From NCBI RefSeq assembly GCF_003610695.1, contig NZ_RAQH01000005.1, positions 1 through 64,000 of the forward strand: 64,000 nt of DNA, read 5' to 3'. Made by a program: the position numbers and the translations under genes. Numbering within the stretch: the first letter of the stretch is position 1; the number at the start of each line of letters is the position of its first letter. The notes beneath the pieces are model-generated. The model did not search any database and was not told where the DNA came from. It saw only the letters and a program-made list of their open reading frames with translations. Source of the DNA: Epilithonimonas arachidiradicis (lineage in GTDB: Bacteria > Bacteroidota > Bacteroidia > Flavobacteriales > Weeksellaceae). Below are positions 44,891-54,479 of this stretch, one piece after another.

Positions 44891-47662
44891 TTATTTTGAG
44901 AAATATACAGGAATTAATTGAATTTCGCCATCTAAACCTGAAGGTTGTACTTTCCAGTTGGAAGCATCGAACGTCTTGTAATCGATGTTGACAAAATTAA
45001 TTTCGTGGTAATTTCGCCATTGGATTTTATTCTGGTCCATATAACGGATTCGGTTGGCCATCAGGTTGGAAACCTCAATCTGAATGGTATTTTTTCCTTT
45101 TTTCAAATATTTTCCAACGTTGATTTCAAACGGAAGACTCCAAACCATTCCCGCATCTTGTCCGTTGATGATGACTTTTGCACTTTCATATAATTTGTCA
45201 AATTTCAGTATAAAATCGTCGGCTTTTTTATTTAATTTGAATGAAGTTGCGTAAACTCCTGTTCCTGAAAAACTCTGTGTGGATGTATCTTCTGTGAAAT
45301 TCGTCCAAGGTTGAAGTTTATCCAATGTTTTTGATTTCGGAAGTTCGGGTCCGCCTTCTTTGAAAGTCAGTTGCCAAGGTTGGTTTAAAACAATCGGAGC
45401 ATCTGTTTTTTCAACATATTTCCATTTTGGAATTGAATTATCTGGAGTTTCCGAAGCTTTTATAATCAAAGATTCTCCTGATTTCAGTTGAACTTTAACG
45501 GAATTGTTCTGCGTTTCAGCAATTCCAAATTCTCCGTTTTCAGGATTCATCAAAGCAACTTGTTTTCCTGAATAATTTAATGGAATATTTTGATTAATTT
45601 CTTTTGAAGTATGATTGACAATGTAATAATATTTTCCGCCATCGAACTTTTTTCTGATAAATTTTAATCCTGTATCCGTCAGCTTTTCTCTTTCAATTTT
45701 TAAATATTCTAAAGCTTTTTCAACATCAGAACTCAATACAATTTTTCCTTTTCCGAATGTTGCCGATTTTAAATTTCCGTCTTGCTGAAAAGGAATTTTA
45801 GTCCATAAAGACTGCAATTCGTTTCTTCTTTTTTCAAATTCAAAAAATCCCGGAACGTCTTTTGGCTCACTTTGAAAAATTACCGAAGCTCCATTCTGAG
45901 CTAAATTTAAAATATTTTTCAACGTTGGTTCTGAAAAATAATTCAGTTGAGGAATAATCAAAACTTTATAAGAACCACCATTTTCCGAAACCTGAATATT
46001 CTGATTTTCAAACTTCGCTTCACCAATCATTTTATCCGAAATCATATCGAGAGAATAGCCGGATTTTCCTAATTTCTCAAGATTTTCATAAAATACAGTC
46101 GGATGCAGCCACTTTTCAATATTATGAATTTTGAAAGCCATATCTTTCCCTTTTGGATTTGCCCATTGGTCATAAATCGGCCAATACATCAGGATTTCAT
46201 TATCCGATTTTCCACTTTGTAAAACCGATTGTGTTCTTTCGACGTAAGAATTTAAACCTTTAATATTCGGCCACAAAGAATTCTCCGGAACGAAATTCGT
46301 CGAAGCATAAAACAACCAGCCCGGAAACTGAACATTAGCGGGCGTATACGTCGTTCCGTGATAAAAAATGTGATTGATTCCTGATAAAAAAATCTGCTCA
46401 GCTTCCGGTTTTACCTGTGACCAAGACGTTTTGAAATGTTCCGTTAGCCAAGTAAAAGATTCATTGGAAATCAAAGGCTTTCCGGTAATATTTGCCGCCG
46501 AAGAAGCAAATTTCAACATATTGATATCGGGAACTTCCTTTGTATTAATGTCTTCCAGATTTCGTTTTAAACCTTCAATATCAAATTTTGTACTTCCGAA
46601 AGTTTCAGATTCAGGAATATCGACTGCAGCATATAAATCCAGCAAATTCCCCGGCGAACCGTGTGCCTGATTGGTATTTTGGGAGTTTTTTGAATGCGCC
46701 CAATTCGTAAAGTTTTCTGTGAAATTATGTAAAATCAGTTCACTCATTGTTTCACGATAATCTGATTTTATTCTTCCTGCCAATTCGCTTTCTTCATCGC
46801 TCACCAAATATTTGATATACTGACTTAAATCGTAACCTCTTCTTTTCTTAAATTGTTCTTTAAAATCGGCAGTCCAGTCGGCACCGTAAACCTCATAACT
46901 GTCATTGAAAAACGAACGGATTCCATAGTTTGAATTTCCAAAAGCTTTGTCAAATGTTTTCAGATAATCTTTCGTTGCATCGGGAGAAAAATGGTCTAAC
47001 GTATAGCCATCGCCACCCGGAGCGGCACGTTTTACTTTCTGTAAGGTTTTGCCAACAAAAACTGCGTAAATAGTCCATTTTCCTGAAGTCGGTTTCCAGT
47101 TTAAAGTTCCGTCTTGAGCTACTTTATCTGTTAAGACAACCGCTTCATTTTTCTCGTTGTAAGCGGTAACGATATCCAAGTTTATGGTTTTTAAATTCTT
47201 CTGTTTTTCGTCTTTTAAAACAATCTTCTCAGAAAATTTTTCATTGGGCTGAATGCTGTAAGTCTGAACAATCATTTTGGTTGCAGCATCATTTTCATCA
47301 ACCTGCGGTCCGCCAATTGGCCAACCTGTTCCGACTGCCATATCAACGCCCATTTTCAGACTTTTTGCTTTATCTGTCGTGAACTGCAGCATTTTCATCC
47401 ATTCCGGAGAAAGATAATTGATGTATTTATTTTCAAACCCTTTTGCGCCATAAATCGGGACAATTTCTACTCCACCGAAACCTGCCTTGGAAAGGGTTGT
47501 CAATTGCTTGTCTAAACCTTTTTCGTCAACGGCACTTCCCATCCACCACCAACGCGTCCACGGTTGAGCGGTATTGGTCGCTTTTGGCCACGGATTTTGT
47601 GCGGAAAGATTTCCGAAGGCAAAACAGAGAACGCTGAGTTTGACTATATTTTTAATTTTCAT
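44891..47662 (-). CDS. GH106 alpha-L-rhamnosidase
   Basis: 923 aa with signal peptide (ending FGNLSAQ). The N-terminal GH106 hallmark TRWWWMGSAVDEKGLDKQL is followed by LSKAGFGGVEIVPIYG and MAVGTGWPIGGP. A long central catalytic barrel includes FFNDSYEVYGADWT and ISNESFTWL. The C-terminus is a galactose-binding-like beta-sandwich (FDKLYESAKVIINGQDAG, GKNTIQIEVSNLMANRI). It releases L-rhamnose from rhamnogalacturonan oligosaccharides or side chains, feeding RhaT and the Rha enzymes. Confidence 0.93.
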   Translation of the reverse strand: MKIKNIVKLSVLCFAFGNLSAQNPWPKATNTAQPWTRWWWMGSAVDEKGLDKQLTTLSKAGFGGVEIVPIYGAKGFENKYINYLSPEWMKMLQFTTDKAKSLKMGVDMAVGTGWPIGGPQVDENDAATKMIVQTYSIQPNEKFSEKIVLKDEKQKNLKTINLDIVTAYNEKNEAVVLTDKVAQDGTLNWKPTSGKWTIYAVFVGKTLQKVKRAAPGGDGYTLDHFSPDATKDYLKTFDKAFGNSNYGIRSFFNDSYEVYGADWTADFKEQFKKRRGYDLSQYIKYLVSDEESELAGRIKSDYRETMSELILHNFTENFTNWAHSKNSQNTNQAHGSPGNLLDLYAAVDIPESETFGSTKFDIEGLKRNLEDINTKEVPDINMLKFASSAANITGKPLISNESFTWLTEHFKTSWSQVKPEAEQIFLSGINHIFYHGTTYTPANVQFPGWLFYASTNFVPENSLWPNIKGLNSYVERTQSVLQSGKSDNEILMYWPIYDQWANPKGKDMAFKIHNIEKWLHPTVFYENLEKLGKSGYSLDMISDKMIGEAKFENQNIQVSENGGSYKVLIIPQLNYFSEPTLKNILNLAQNGASVIFQSEPKDVPGFFEFEKRRNELQSLWTKIPFQQDGNLKSATFGKGKIVLSSDVEKALEYLKIEREKLTDTGLKFIRKKFDGGKYYYIVNHTSKEINQNIPLNYSGKQVALMNPENGEFGIAETQNNSVKVQLKSGESLIIKASETPDNSIPKWKYVEKTDAPIVLNQPWQLTFKEGGPELPKSKTLDKLQPWTNFTEDTSTQSFSGTGVYATSFKLNKKADDFILKFDKLYESAKVIINGQDAGMVWSLPFEINVGKYLKKGKNTIQIEVSNLMANRIRYMDQNKIQWRNYHEINFVNIDYKTFDASNWKVQPSGLDGEIQLIPVYFSK

Positions 47663-47947
47663 TTTTTAACTTTTATTTTTTAACCACAAAAGGCACAAAA
47701 GTTTGACACTTTAGTTATTTTTAAGTTTGTGATTCGACTTTTGAAAAGAACACATAAGTTTTAAAAATTCAAAGATTTTTTTCTTTATTTCAACATTAAG
47801 AAATTAAGATTTTAAGATTCTTCTTAATGATTCTTATCTAAATCAATTTATTAGTTCTTAATTTTAATATTTATGTCAATTCTTAAATCCTTAATGTTAA
47901 AAAGAATAAACTTTGTTTATTTGATTAAGCTTATTAAGTCCAAAATT

Positions 47948-49270
47948 TTAATTTCCATCAGGTTTTAAAGATTCCATAAAAACAGATTCTGGCCAATGGA
48001 ATTTTTCGACATCATCGGGTTTGTTGAGGTTAAAATTTTTATAATTTTTTGAAATGTATTTCTTTAAAGGTAAGTTTTGGTCGACAATAGATTTTACGAC
48101 ACATTTCGCCAATTCATAAGCTCCGTACGGATTAAAATGTGTATCGTCCGCCAAAGCATTCGGTTGATTGGGGTAAGCGTTTGCGGGATAATAGACAAAT
48201 GCTTTTTTCGCCGCTTCCGGTCCCATTGCTTCGAACAATGTTTTGCTTGATGCATTTAAATCTATTAAATCCACTCTTTCTTCTTTTGCAATCTCCCGCA
48301 TTGCATCAGGAAAATCGTCTAAAGTGTTGACAATTTTATTATTGTCATCAAAAACTCTGCGGTTCATCGAAGTGACCAAAACCGGAATTGCACCCAATTG
48401 TTTAGCCTTCTGAATCCATTCTTTTAATCTTTTTCTGTAACCCGATTTTGTGCTGTTTCCCGCTTTTTGGTCATTGTGACCGAATTGGATAAATAAATAA
48501 TCTCCCGATTTTATTTGAGTCCAGATTTTATCGATTCGGTGGCGGTCTTCGAATGCTTTTAAGGTTTCACCGCTCTCGGCATAATTAGCAATCACCACTT
48601 CATTCGGAACGAAAAAGTACGGTAACATTTGTCCCCAAGAAGCCCACGGCTCGTATTGTGCATCAACAACCGTTGAATCACCCGTTAAATAAATGGTTTT
48701 TGCTGTTTTGTTGGGTTGAATAATGATCGAACACACTTTCGGAGCTTTATCATTGAATTCAATCGTCAGCAAATTATCCCAATGCAAATATTTTGTTTCT
48801 CTTGGTTTTAATTTTACCATTCCGATTTTTTCGCCGTTTTGATTTCTGATAATGCTATCTTTTACGTGAACGGTGATTGTTTTTTCAACAATTTCGCCTT
48901 GCTTGGTTTTGATATCATTTAACATCAATCGGCGGTTTTCTACACGGACTGTTGTTTCTGAAGTTCCTTTTGTATCACCTAAATTCAGTTGAATATCATA
49001 GTTCCCTTCAGGAATTGCTACCGAAAAATAGAAAGGTTTGTCGCTCGTGATAAAATCTCCCGTCAAAGCATTCCCGCCGTTGTCAACAGATTTTAAACCC
49101 GAAATATCCATAAAACCATAGCCAATTTTCCTGTCAAATTTTGAAGTCGAATGAATTGGAATAAAACCTTTTTCTACTCTTTCTCCGCCAAAATCAAATT
49201 TGAAGCTGGTTTGCTGTCCAAAATATAATGAACAGATAAGCATTACTAAAAATGATAATTCTTTTTTCAT
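47948..49270 (-). CDS. Two-domain rhamnogalacturonan acetylesterase (CE12)
   Basis: 440 aa with signal peptide (ending SLYFGQQ). Residues about 20-185 form a beta-sandwich of the galactose-binding type seen in front of CE12 domains (FKFDFGGERVEKGFIPI). Residues about 190-420 are the SGNH esterase: IYLTGDSTVVDAQ with the nucleophile Ser, NYAESGETLKAF, IQFGHNDQKAG and DDTHFNPYGA. It deacetylates RG-I. It starts 2 nt after the GH2 gene and is tightly coupled to it. Compared with the single-domain CE12 at 13087 it has an added carbohydrate-binding-like part. Confidence 0.92.
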   Translation of the reverse strand: MKKELSFLVMLICSLYFGQQTSFKFDFGGERVEKGFIPIHSTSKFDRKIGYGFMDISGLKSVDNGGNALTGDFITSDKPFYFSVAIPEGNYDIQLNLGDTKGTSETTVRVENRRLMLNDIKTKQGEIVEKTITVHVKDSIIRNQNGEKIGMVKLKPRETKYLHWDNLLTIEFNDKAPKVCSIIIQPNKTAKTIYLTGDSTVVDAQYEPWASWGQMLPYFFVPNEVVIANYAESGETLKAFEDRHRIDKIWTQIKSGDYLFIQFGHNDQKAGNSTKSGYRKRLKEWIQKAKQLGAIPVLVTSMNRRVFDDNNKIVNTLDDFPDAMREIAKEERVDLIDLNASSKTLFEAMGPEAAKKAFVYYPANAYPNQPNALADDTHFNPYGAYELAKCVVKSIVDQNLPLKKYISKNYKNFNLNKPDDVEKFHWPESVFMESLKPDGN

Positions 49271-49272
49271 TA

Positions 49273-52128
49273 TTAATCCGTCAAAATATTTTCTTTTGGC
49301 ATTGTAAACTGTTTATTTTCATCGCCTAAATCCGGCAATCCAAAATAGAAATATAAGGTTCTTTTAAACGTTCCGTTCAAATGATTCGGTTCGCTTTCCC
49401 GTCCTAAAGATTCGGTTTTATCGTTAATGTTAAACGCCAAAACAGTTCCCAACGGCGGAATCGCATCGAGGAAAGAAATATTCCCGCCTGGCAATTTCGG
49501 ATAACCTTCAGCTCCATAAATTCCGTAAAAATCGAAAAGTCTGGCGAACATTTTTTCTTCTTTGGTTCCAATCGTAATTTTTCCTTCGGCTGTATCCAAT
49601 TGCAACCACGAAACATCATCAAAATAGCCTTTAAATTCAGTATAAAGCCAAGGAGATTGTCCGGTTCTTGTTGAGTTTTTCAAATTCTGCCAAACATTGT
49701 AAGTCTGTCCCTGAGTTCTGTTTTTCCAAACGTGATAAGGGCCTTTTCCGAGCCATTTTGCATTGATGACGTAATTTTCAGGATAGTCAAAACTTACACC
49801 TGAAAATTGGTAATCTCCCGACAAAGAATATTCATAATTTAATTCTAAAACTCCGTTTGGATTGAGCTTCCAAATGATTTTATTTCCGTTTTTGTAATTA
49901 ACTTCAATCAGTTGATTTTTTCCTTCTGCAAAAGATTTTATCGATGATAATTCCATTGTGCCGTTCACGAAAACAGGACCGTTTTTGAAGGTCATTTTTT
50001 TGCCTTTTTTATCGATAATCACAGATTTTAATAAGCCGTCCTTTTTTCCGATGGCAAATTCTTTTTCGTCTGATTTTAAAATAAATTCAGCATCATTTTC
50101 AGTCACAGAAACCGGAAATTCTTTAATTAAAGATTTTGAAAACTGTTTTGAAATTTCATCATTAGCTTTTAATTTCCAAGTCCAGGTATAAATTTCTTTT
50201 CCGAAAGAATCGGTTGCCGTTAATAACAAACCTTCATTTTCTTTCCAGTTTGAAGGAAGATTTAAATTGATAGTTCCTTTTTCTGTCGGTTGAATATTTG
50301 GGGATTCTGCTTTTCCTGTTTTAATAATATCAAAACCTGATTCAGAAGAAAATGGAGTTTTAAACTTAATTAATTTCCATTCAAACTGACAATCTTTTAA
50401 ATTCGTAAAATGATAACGGTTTTCAACAGGAATATTTCCGTTAAAATCGTTTGGTAACGATTTCAAATCAATTTTTACCGGACTGTAAATTTCACGAATG
50501 GCGTAAAAACTTCCTTCTTTTTCACGATGTGGCCCTAAAACTCCATCGGGAGCGTTGATGGCGTTAACATCAATCTGATTATTGAAATCCGTTCGTACCA
50601 AACCTTCATCTACAAATGCCCATAAAAAACCTCCCGCACCTTTTTTGGAATTCCAGTGAAGTTCCCAATAATCGGCTAAAGAAGTTCCGCCACCACCGTC
50701 GTCCTGTGCGTGTAAAAACTCGGTCGGCATATAAATATTTTCGCCTTCGAGGATATTTTTTGTGCTGTAATAATCTTCGTAATGATTGCAGTCGATGCCG
50801 TTGAAAGCATTTCCAGGTTTGTGATGCGCGTGAATGACTGGACGATTCGATAAGTCGTATTTTGCAAATTCTGCATCCAAATCAAAATTATGTCCGCCTT
50901 CATTTCCGTTGCTCCAGAAAATAATAGAAGGATGATTGGCATCTCTCGTAACCATTTCTTTCACGAGCTTTTTCCCGACTTCTGTGCTGTATTTTTTTTG
51001 CCAACCCGCCAATTCATCCAAAACATATAAACCTAGTGAATCGCAAATCTTTAAAAATGATTTATTCGGCGGATAATGAGAGCAACGAACGGCATTCATA
51101 TTCATTTCTTTGATGAGCTGAACGTCCATTAAATCGATATTTTCCGTAACTGCTCTACCCGTTTCCGGCCACCAAACGTGACGATTGATGCCTTTCATTT
51201 TGACCTTTATTCCGTTGATGAAAATTCCGTCGCCTTTTCGGATTTCTATGGTTCTGAAACCGAATTTTTCTTCGGTTTGACTGATTGTTTTTTTGTTTTT
51301 ATTTAAAGTGAATTTAGCTTTGTATAAATTCGGTGTTTCGGCCGTCCAAAGTTTTGGATTTTTAACCGAAAGCTGAATCAGTTTTAAAGTATCTCCTTTT
51401 TGAATCTGAACCTGAGATTCGCCAACCAGATTATTTTTAACATCAAATAATTCTACTTTCAAATTATTTGTGGAATTAATTCCTTTCAAGCTAATATTCG
51501 AACGGAAAGTTCCGTCTGCTTTAGCATCAATTACCGTTGATGAAATATGTTCTTTCGAAGTTGCTTCCAAATAAACGGGTCGAAAAATTCCGCCTAAAAT
51601 CCAGTAATCTGCTAATCTTTCTGCATTGTTGACCGATTTATCAGCCGACATTTTGGAAACTTTTACTTCGAGAATATTTTCTTTTCCGAACTGAATTTTA
51701 TCCGAAATATCATATTTAAATTCATAAAAAGCACCCTGATGAATGGCTCCTGCCGATTTTCCATTGATTTTCACTTCGGTGTCGGTCATTGAACCTTCAA
51801 AAACGATGTTAATGCTTTTTCCTTTCCACGAATTGGGAACGGTGAATTTGTGTTTGTACAAACCTGTTTCTTCGTGAAACTTGAAGTTTTTGCCATACGT
51901 TACATAATCCCGACCGTAATTATAGGAACCGAAACCTTGCTGTTCCCAATGTGAAGGCACATTGATTTTGCTCCAGCTTCCCGATTTTCTACCGGAGTTT
52001 ATCCAAAAATCCCATTCTTTGGTGTGTTCAGCATCTTTCCCAGTTAAGAATTGAATTTCTTTAGACTGAGAAAACAAAAACTGTGAACAGACACATAACA
52101 GAGCTAATATTTTGAAAGAAAAACTCAT
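49273..52128 (-). CDS. GH2 beta-galactosidase-type enzyme
   Basis: 951 aa with signal peptide (QFLFSQS). GH2 layout: sugar-binding jelly roll (NVPSHWEQQGFGSYNYG), immunoglobulin-like domain, TIM barrel with GINRHVWWPETGRA, CSHYPP, acid/base Glu in SNGNEGGHNF and nucleophile Glu in MPTEFLHAQDDGGGG, then C-terminal beta-galactosidase small-chain-like domains. In RG-I loci such enzymes remove beta-linked galactose from backbone branches. The start codon overlaps the GH28 stop by one base (TAATG). Confidence 0.92.
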   Translation of the reverse strand: MSFSFKILALLCVCSQFLFSQSKEIQFLTGKDAEHTKEWDFWINSGRKSGSWSKINVPSHWEQQGFGSYNYGRDYVTYGKNFKFHEETGLYKHKFTVPNSWKGKSINIVFEGSMTDTEVKINGKSAGAIHQGAFYEFKYDISDKIQFGKENILEVKVSKMSADKSVNNAERLADYWILGGIFRPVYLEATSKEHISSTVIDAKADGTFRSNISLKGINSTNNLKVELFDVKNNLVGESQVQIQKGDTLKLIQLSVKNPKLWTAETPNLYKAKFTLNKNKKTISQTEEKFGFRTIEIRKGDGIFINGIKVKMKGINRHVWWPETGRAVTENIDLMDVQLIKEMNMNAVRCSHYPPNKSFLKICDSLGLYVLDELAGWQKKYSTEVGKKLVKEMVTRDANHPSIIFWSNGNEGGHNFDLDAEFAKYDLSNRPVIHAHHKPGNAFNGIDCNHYEDYYSTKNILEGENIYMPTEFLHAQDDGGGGTSLADYWELHWNSKKGAGGFLWAFVDEGLVRTDFNNQIDVNAINAPDGVLGPHREKEGSFYAIREIYSPVKIDLKSLPNDFNGNIPVENRYHFTNLKDCQFEWKLIKFKTPFSSESGFDIIKTGKAESPNIQPTEKGTINLNLPSNWKENEGLLLTATDSFGKEIYTWTWKLKANDEISKQFSKSLIKEFPVSVTENDAEFILKSDEKEFAIGKKDGLLKSVIIDKKGKKMTFKNGPVFVNGTMELSSIKSFAEGKNQLIEVNYKNGNKIIWKLNPNGVLELNYEYSLSGDYQFSGVSFDYPENYVINAKWLGKGPYHVWKNRTQGQTYNVWQNLKNSTRTGQSPWLYTEFKGYFDDVSWLQLDTAEGKITIGTKEEKMFARLFDFYGIYGAEGYPKLPGGNISFLDAIPPLGTVLAFNINDKTESLGRESEPNHLNGTFKRTLYFYFGLPDLGDENKQFTMPKENILTD

Positions 52129-53501
52129 TATTTTGCAGCGATGTCGGAGTCATCTTTTTTATCGTAGGATTGTGTAAGAGAAGCTACTTTCGTCACATTG
52201 ACTTTGGTTTGCTTTAAATTTTGAATGTTGCTTAAATTTTCTATTTCGGGCTTTAAAGCTTTGATTTTTAAGTTCTCAAAAGTGAAATCCTTTAAATCAA
52301 ACAAATCAGATTTTTCAATAGAGAATGCTGTTTCGCAACTTAAATCTATATTTTTGATGGTAATATTATTTGCCAATCCTTTTCTCGGTCTTGCTTCGCC
52401 TTTCAAATCAAAAAACTGATTCCAGCCTTTAGCGTAAATGAAAGTTTTTACGTTTCCTTTGATATTGTCTAAAGTGATGTATTCGTAGTGCTGAGGCGTG
52501 TCCGGACGCATTTTCAAGTGTAATAATCTTGAAGCGTCTTTCACGGTAGAATTTCTGAAAATAACGTTGTAATTGTGAATCGATTCGCTTCCGCAAGTCA
52601 ATGCAGAATGACAGAATCCGAAAGTGTTGTCTTCAATTAAAATGTTTCTATTTTCTCCGTTATTTGGGTCTGTATCTGCTTTTGGACCTTTTCCACCTTT
52701 TAAAGCAATCGCATCGTCATTCACCGACATATAACAGTTTTTCACCAAGAAATTTGAACAGGCATCGATGTCAATAGCGTCTGTACTTGGTGCTTTTACA
52801 GGTCCTTTCGGCGCTAAAATTGTTAAGTTTAATAATTTTACGAATTGGGACTTATAATAATGCGTGCTCCAGAAGGGTGAATTTTTCACTGTAATTCCTT
52901 CAATCTGAATATTTTTTGAATTGGAAACGTAGATAATCCTAGGTCGCATTTCGTCCATATTGGTACATTTAGGATTCCATTCTCTTCTTTTCCAGAATGA
53001 TTTCCAGAATCTTAAACCATTTCCGTCCAAAGTTCCTTTTCCTGAAATTGTAAAGCCGTCTAATCCGTCTGCATTAATCAAAGCCGGAAAATATTTTACG
53101 GTCTGACCTTCCATTCTTGTTGTCACCACAGGAAAATCGTTGATATCATCGCTTCCTTTTAATTTTGCTCCGGTTTCTAAATGTAAATGCGTTCCCTGTT
53201 TAAAGAAAAGGGAACTGATGAGGAAGGTTCCTTTTGGTATGACAATGACACCTCCGTTTTTTGAAGCTTCATCAATGATATTTTGAACCTGTTTTGTCTG
53301 AAGAATTGTGCTATCGTTCTTTACTCCAAAATCTGTGATGATGTATTTCTTGCCTAATTTATTGATATCTGTTGGTTTGTTTTCTTTAAACCATTTCGGA
53401 ATGGCGGTTCCGTCGGGAAATTTGTCCTGACTTTTTAATCCTGAAAAAGAAAAAAGAAGTGAAAAAGTTAAGAAAAGCTTTGATATATTTTGAAATGTCA
53501 T
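52128..53501 (-). CDS. GH28 glycosidase, divergent active-site pattern
   Basis: 457 aa with signal peptide (LFSFSGLKSQ). Beta-helix GH28 protein: ITDFGVKNDSTILQTKQVQ, GTLDGNGLRFW, STDAIDIDAC, NDDAIALKGGKG, then CHSALTCGSES where GHG is expected and LLHLKMRPDT where RIK is expected. The two Asp and the His stay, while the NTD, GHG and RIK boxes are altered. This points to a GH28 subgroup acting on rhamnogalacturonan rather than homogalacturonan, unlike the canonical GH28 at 14845. It is the first gene of the GH28-GH2-CE12 operon driven by regulon site 7. Confidence 0.88.
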   Translation of the reverse strand: MTFQNISKLFLTFSLLFSFSGLKSQDKFPDGTAIPKWFKENKPTDINKLGKKYIITDFGVKNDSTILQTKQVQNIIDEASKNGGVIVIPKGTFLISSLFFKQGTHLHLETGAKLKGSDDINDFPVVTTRMEGQTVKYFPALINADGLDGFTISGKGTLDGNGLRFWKSFWKRREWNPKCTNMDEMRPRIIYVSNSKNIQIEGITVKNSPFWSTHYYKSQFVKLLNLTILAPKGPVKAPSTDAIDIDACSNFLVKNCYMSVNDDAIALKGGKGPKADTDPNNGENRNILIEDNTFGFCHSALTCGSESIHNYNVIFRNSTVKDASRLLHLKMRPDTPQHYEYITLDNIKGNVKTFIYAKGWNQFFDLKGEARPRKGLANNITIKNIDLSCETAFSIEKSDLFDLKDFTFENLKIKALKPEIENLSNIQNLKQTKVNVTKVASLTQSYDKKDDSDIAAK

Positions 53502-53810
53502 AATCGATTTTGTATAGCTAATAAACGAATTTAAAAGTAGAAGTTTTCTGATTGAAAGGTATCCTGCGCTCTCCTGACAATAAAAATCAGATAAGTTTTT
53601 ACAAACAATTTGTGATGTTACAAGAGAAATAAAGCGCCGTCATAACGCCTTTTAGCAAAGAAAATGATGATTTTCTTTGTTTAGCTTTAGATATTGGTGA
53701 TAATAATAAAGTCGGAATCTTAAATTTAATCGCAACCTTATGATTTCTGATATGCAGCCAAAGAAACAACAAAACTTATAATTTGTATTTTCCTTTACAG
53801 CCTATTGGAT
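53502..53810. other. 309-bp gap between the GH28 operon and the two-component system
   Basis: Holds regulon site 7 near the GH28 start. In the remaining ~230 bp I see only AT-rich sequence and no ORF or RNA. There is a short TTGGATTTAATCCAA palindrome at the end of the response-regulator gene (53805-53819). Confidence 0.6.
53533..53576 (-). promoter_or_regulatory. Regulon site 7: operator and -7 box before the GH28-GH2-CE12 operon
   Basis: Minus-strand CAGGAGAGCGCAGGAT (53561-53576), 14 of 16 matches, two CAGGA half-sites 10 bp apart; 21 nt later TACTTTT (53533-53539). About 30 nt to the GH28 ATG. Confidence 0.75.
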
Positions 53811-54476
53811 TTAATCCAAAGAGACAAGCCCTTCGTTGAGTGCGTATTTGATAAGTCCCACAATAGACTTGGTTTTTGTTTTGATAAAAATATTTCTGCG
53901 GTGAGCCTCTACCGTTCTCTCACTGATGTAAAGCGCTTCGCCGATCTGTTCATTATTATACTCTTTTGCAATCAACTGCAGCACTTCTATTTCTCTGGCA
54001 GAGAGTACTGCTTTGCCTTCTTCGGCAGCATCCAGCAGGTCAATCGGGCTCATGAGGTTATCCATGATGACATTTTGGACGTTACTGCTTAGATAACGCC
54101 CGTTCTGATGTACCGTTTTGATGGCGTCGATCACTTCCTGCATATTGGTTCGTTTCAGGATATAACCGGAAGCGCCAGCCTTGATCATTTTTGAAATAAT
54201 TGAGATATCTTCGTGCATAGTCAAAGCTATAATCTTAACGGAAGGATACAGCATCTTGACATTTTTTGTGATTTCTATTCCTGATGCTTCTGGCATATTG
54301 ATATCCATAAGAATAATATCTACCGGATAATGTTTCAGAAAATCAAGTGCTTCGGTCATTGATGTTGCCCCGGAAACAACTTTGATGCAGTCCTCATCTT
54401 CAAGAAGCACTCTCAAGCCCTCGATCATCAGCTGGTGATCGTCGACTATTAAAACTTTTATTATCTGATGTGTCAT
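53811..54476 (-). CDS. NarL/LuxR-family response regulator
   Basis: 221 aa. Receiver domain with LIVDDHQLMIEGL (acidic pocket D12/D13) and phospho-acceptor D58 in ILMDINMPEASG. C-terminal LuxR-type helix-turn-helix (LSAREIEVLQLIAKEYNNEQIG, SERTVEAHRRNIFIKT). It lies 3 nt after the histidine kinase and surely works with it. Target unknown. It is placed between the pectin locus and a divergent secreted-protein gene, so either could be controlled by it. Confidence 0.93.
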   Translation of the reverse strand: MTHQIIKVLIVDDHQLMIEGLRVLLEDEDCIKVVSGATSMTEALDFLKHYPVDIILMDINMPEASGIEITKNVKMLYPSVKIIALTMHEDISIISKMIKAGASGYILKRTNMQEVIDAIKTVHQNGRYLSSNVQNVIMDNLMSPIDLLDAAEEGKAVLSAREIEVLQLIAKEYNNEQIGEALYISERTVEAHRRNIFIKTKTKSIVGLIKYALNEGLVSLD

Positions 54477-54479
54477 AGT

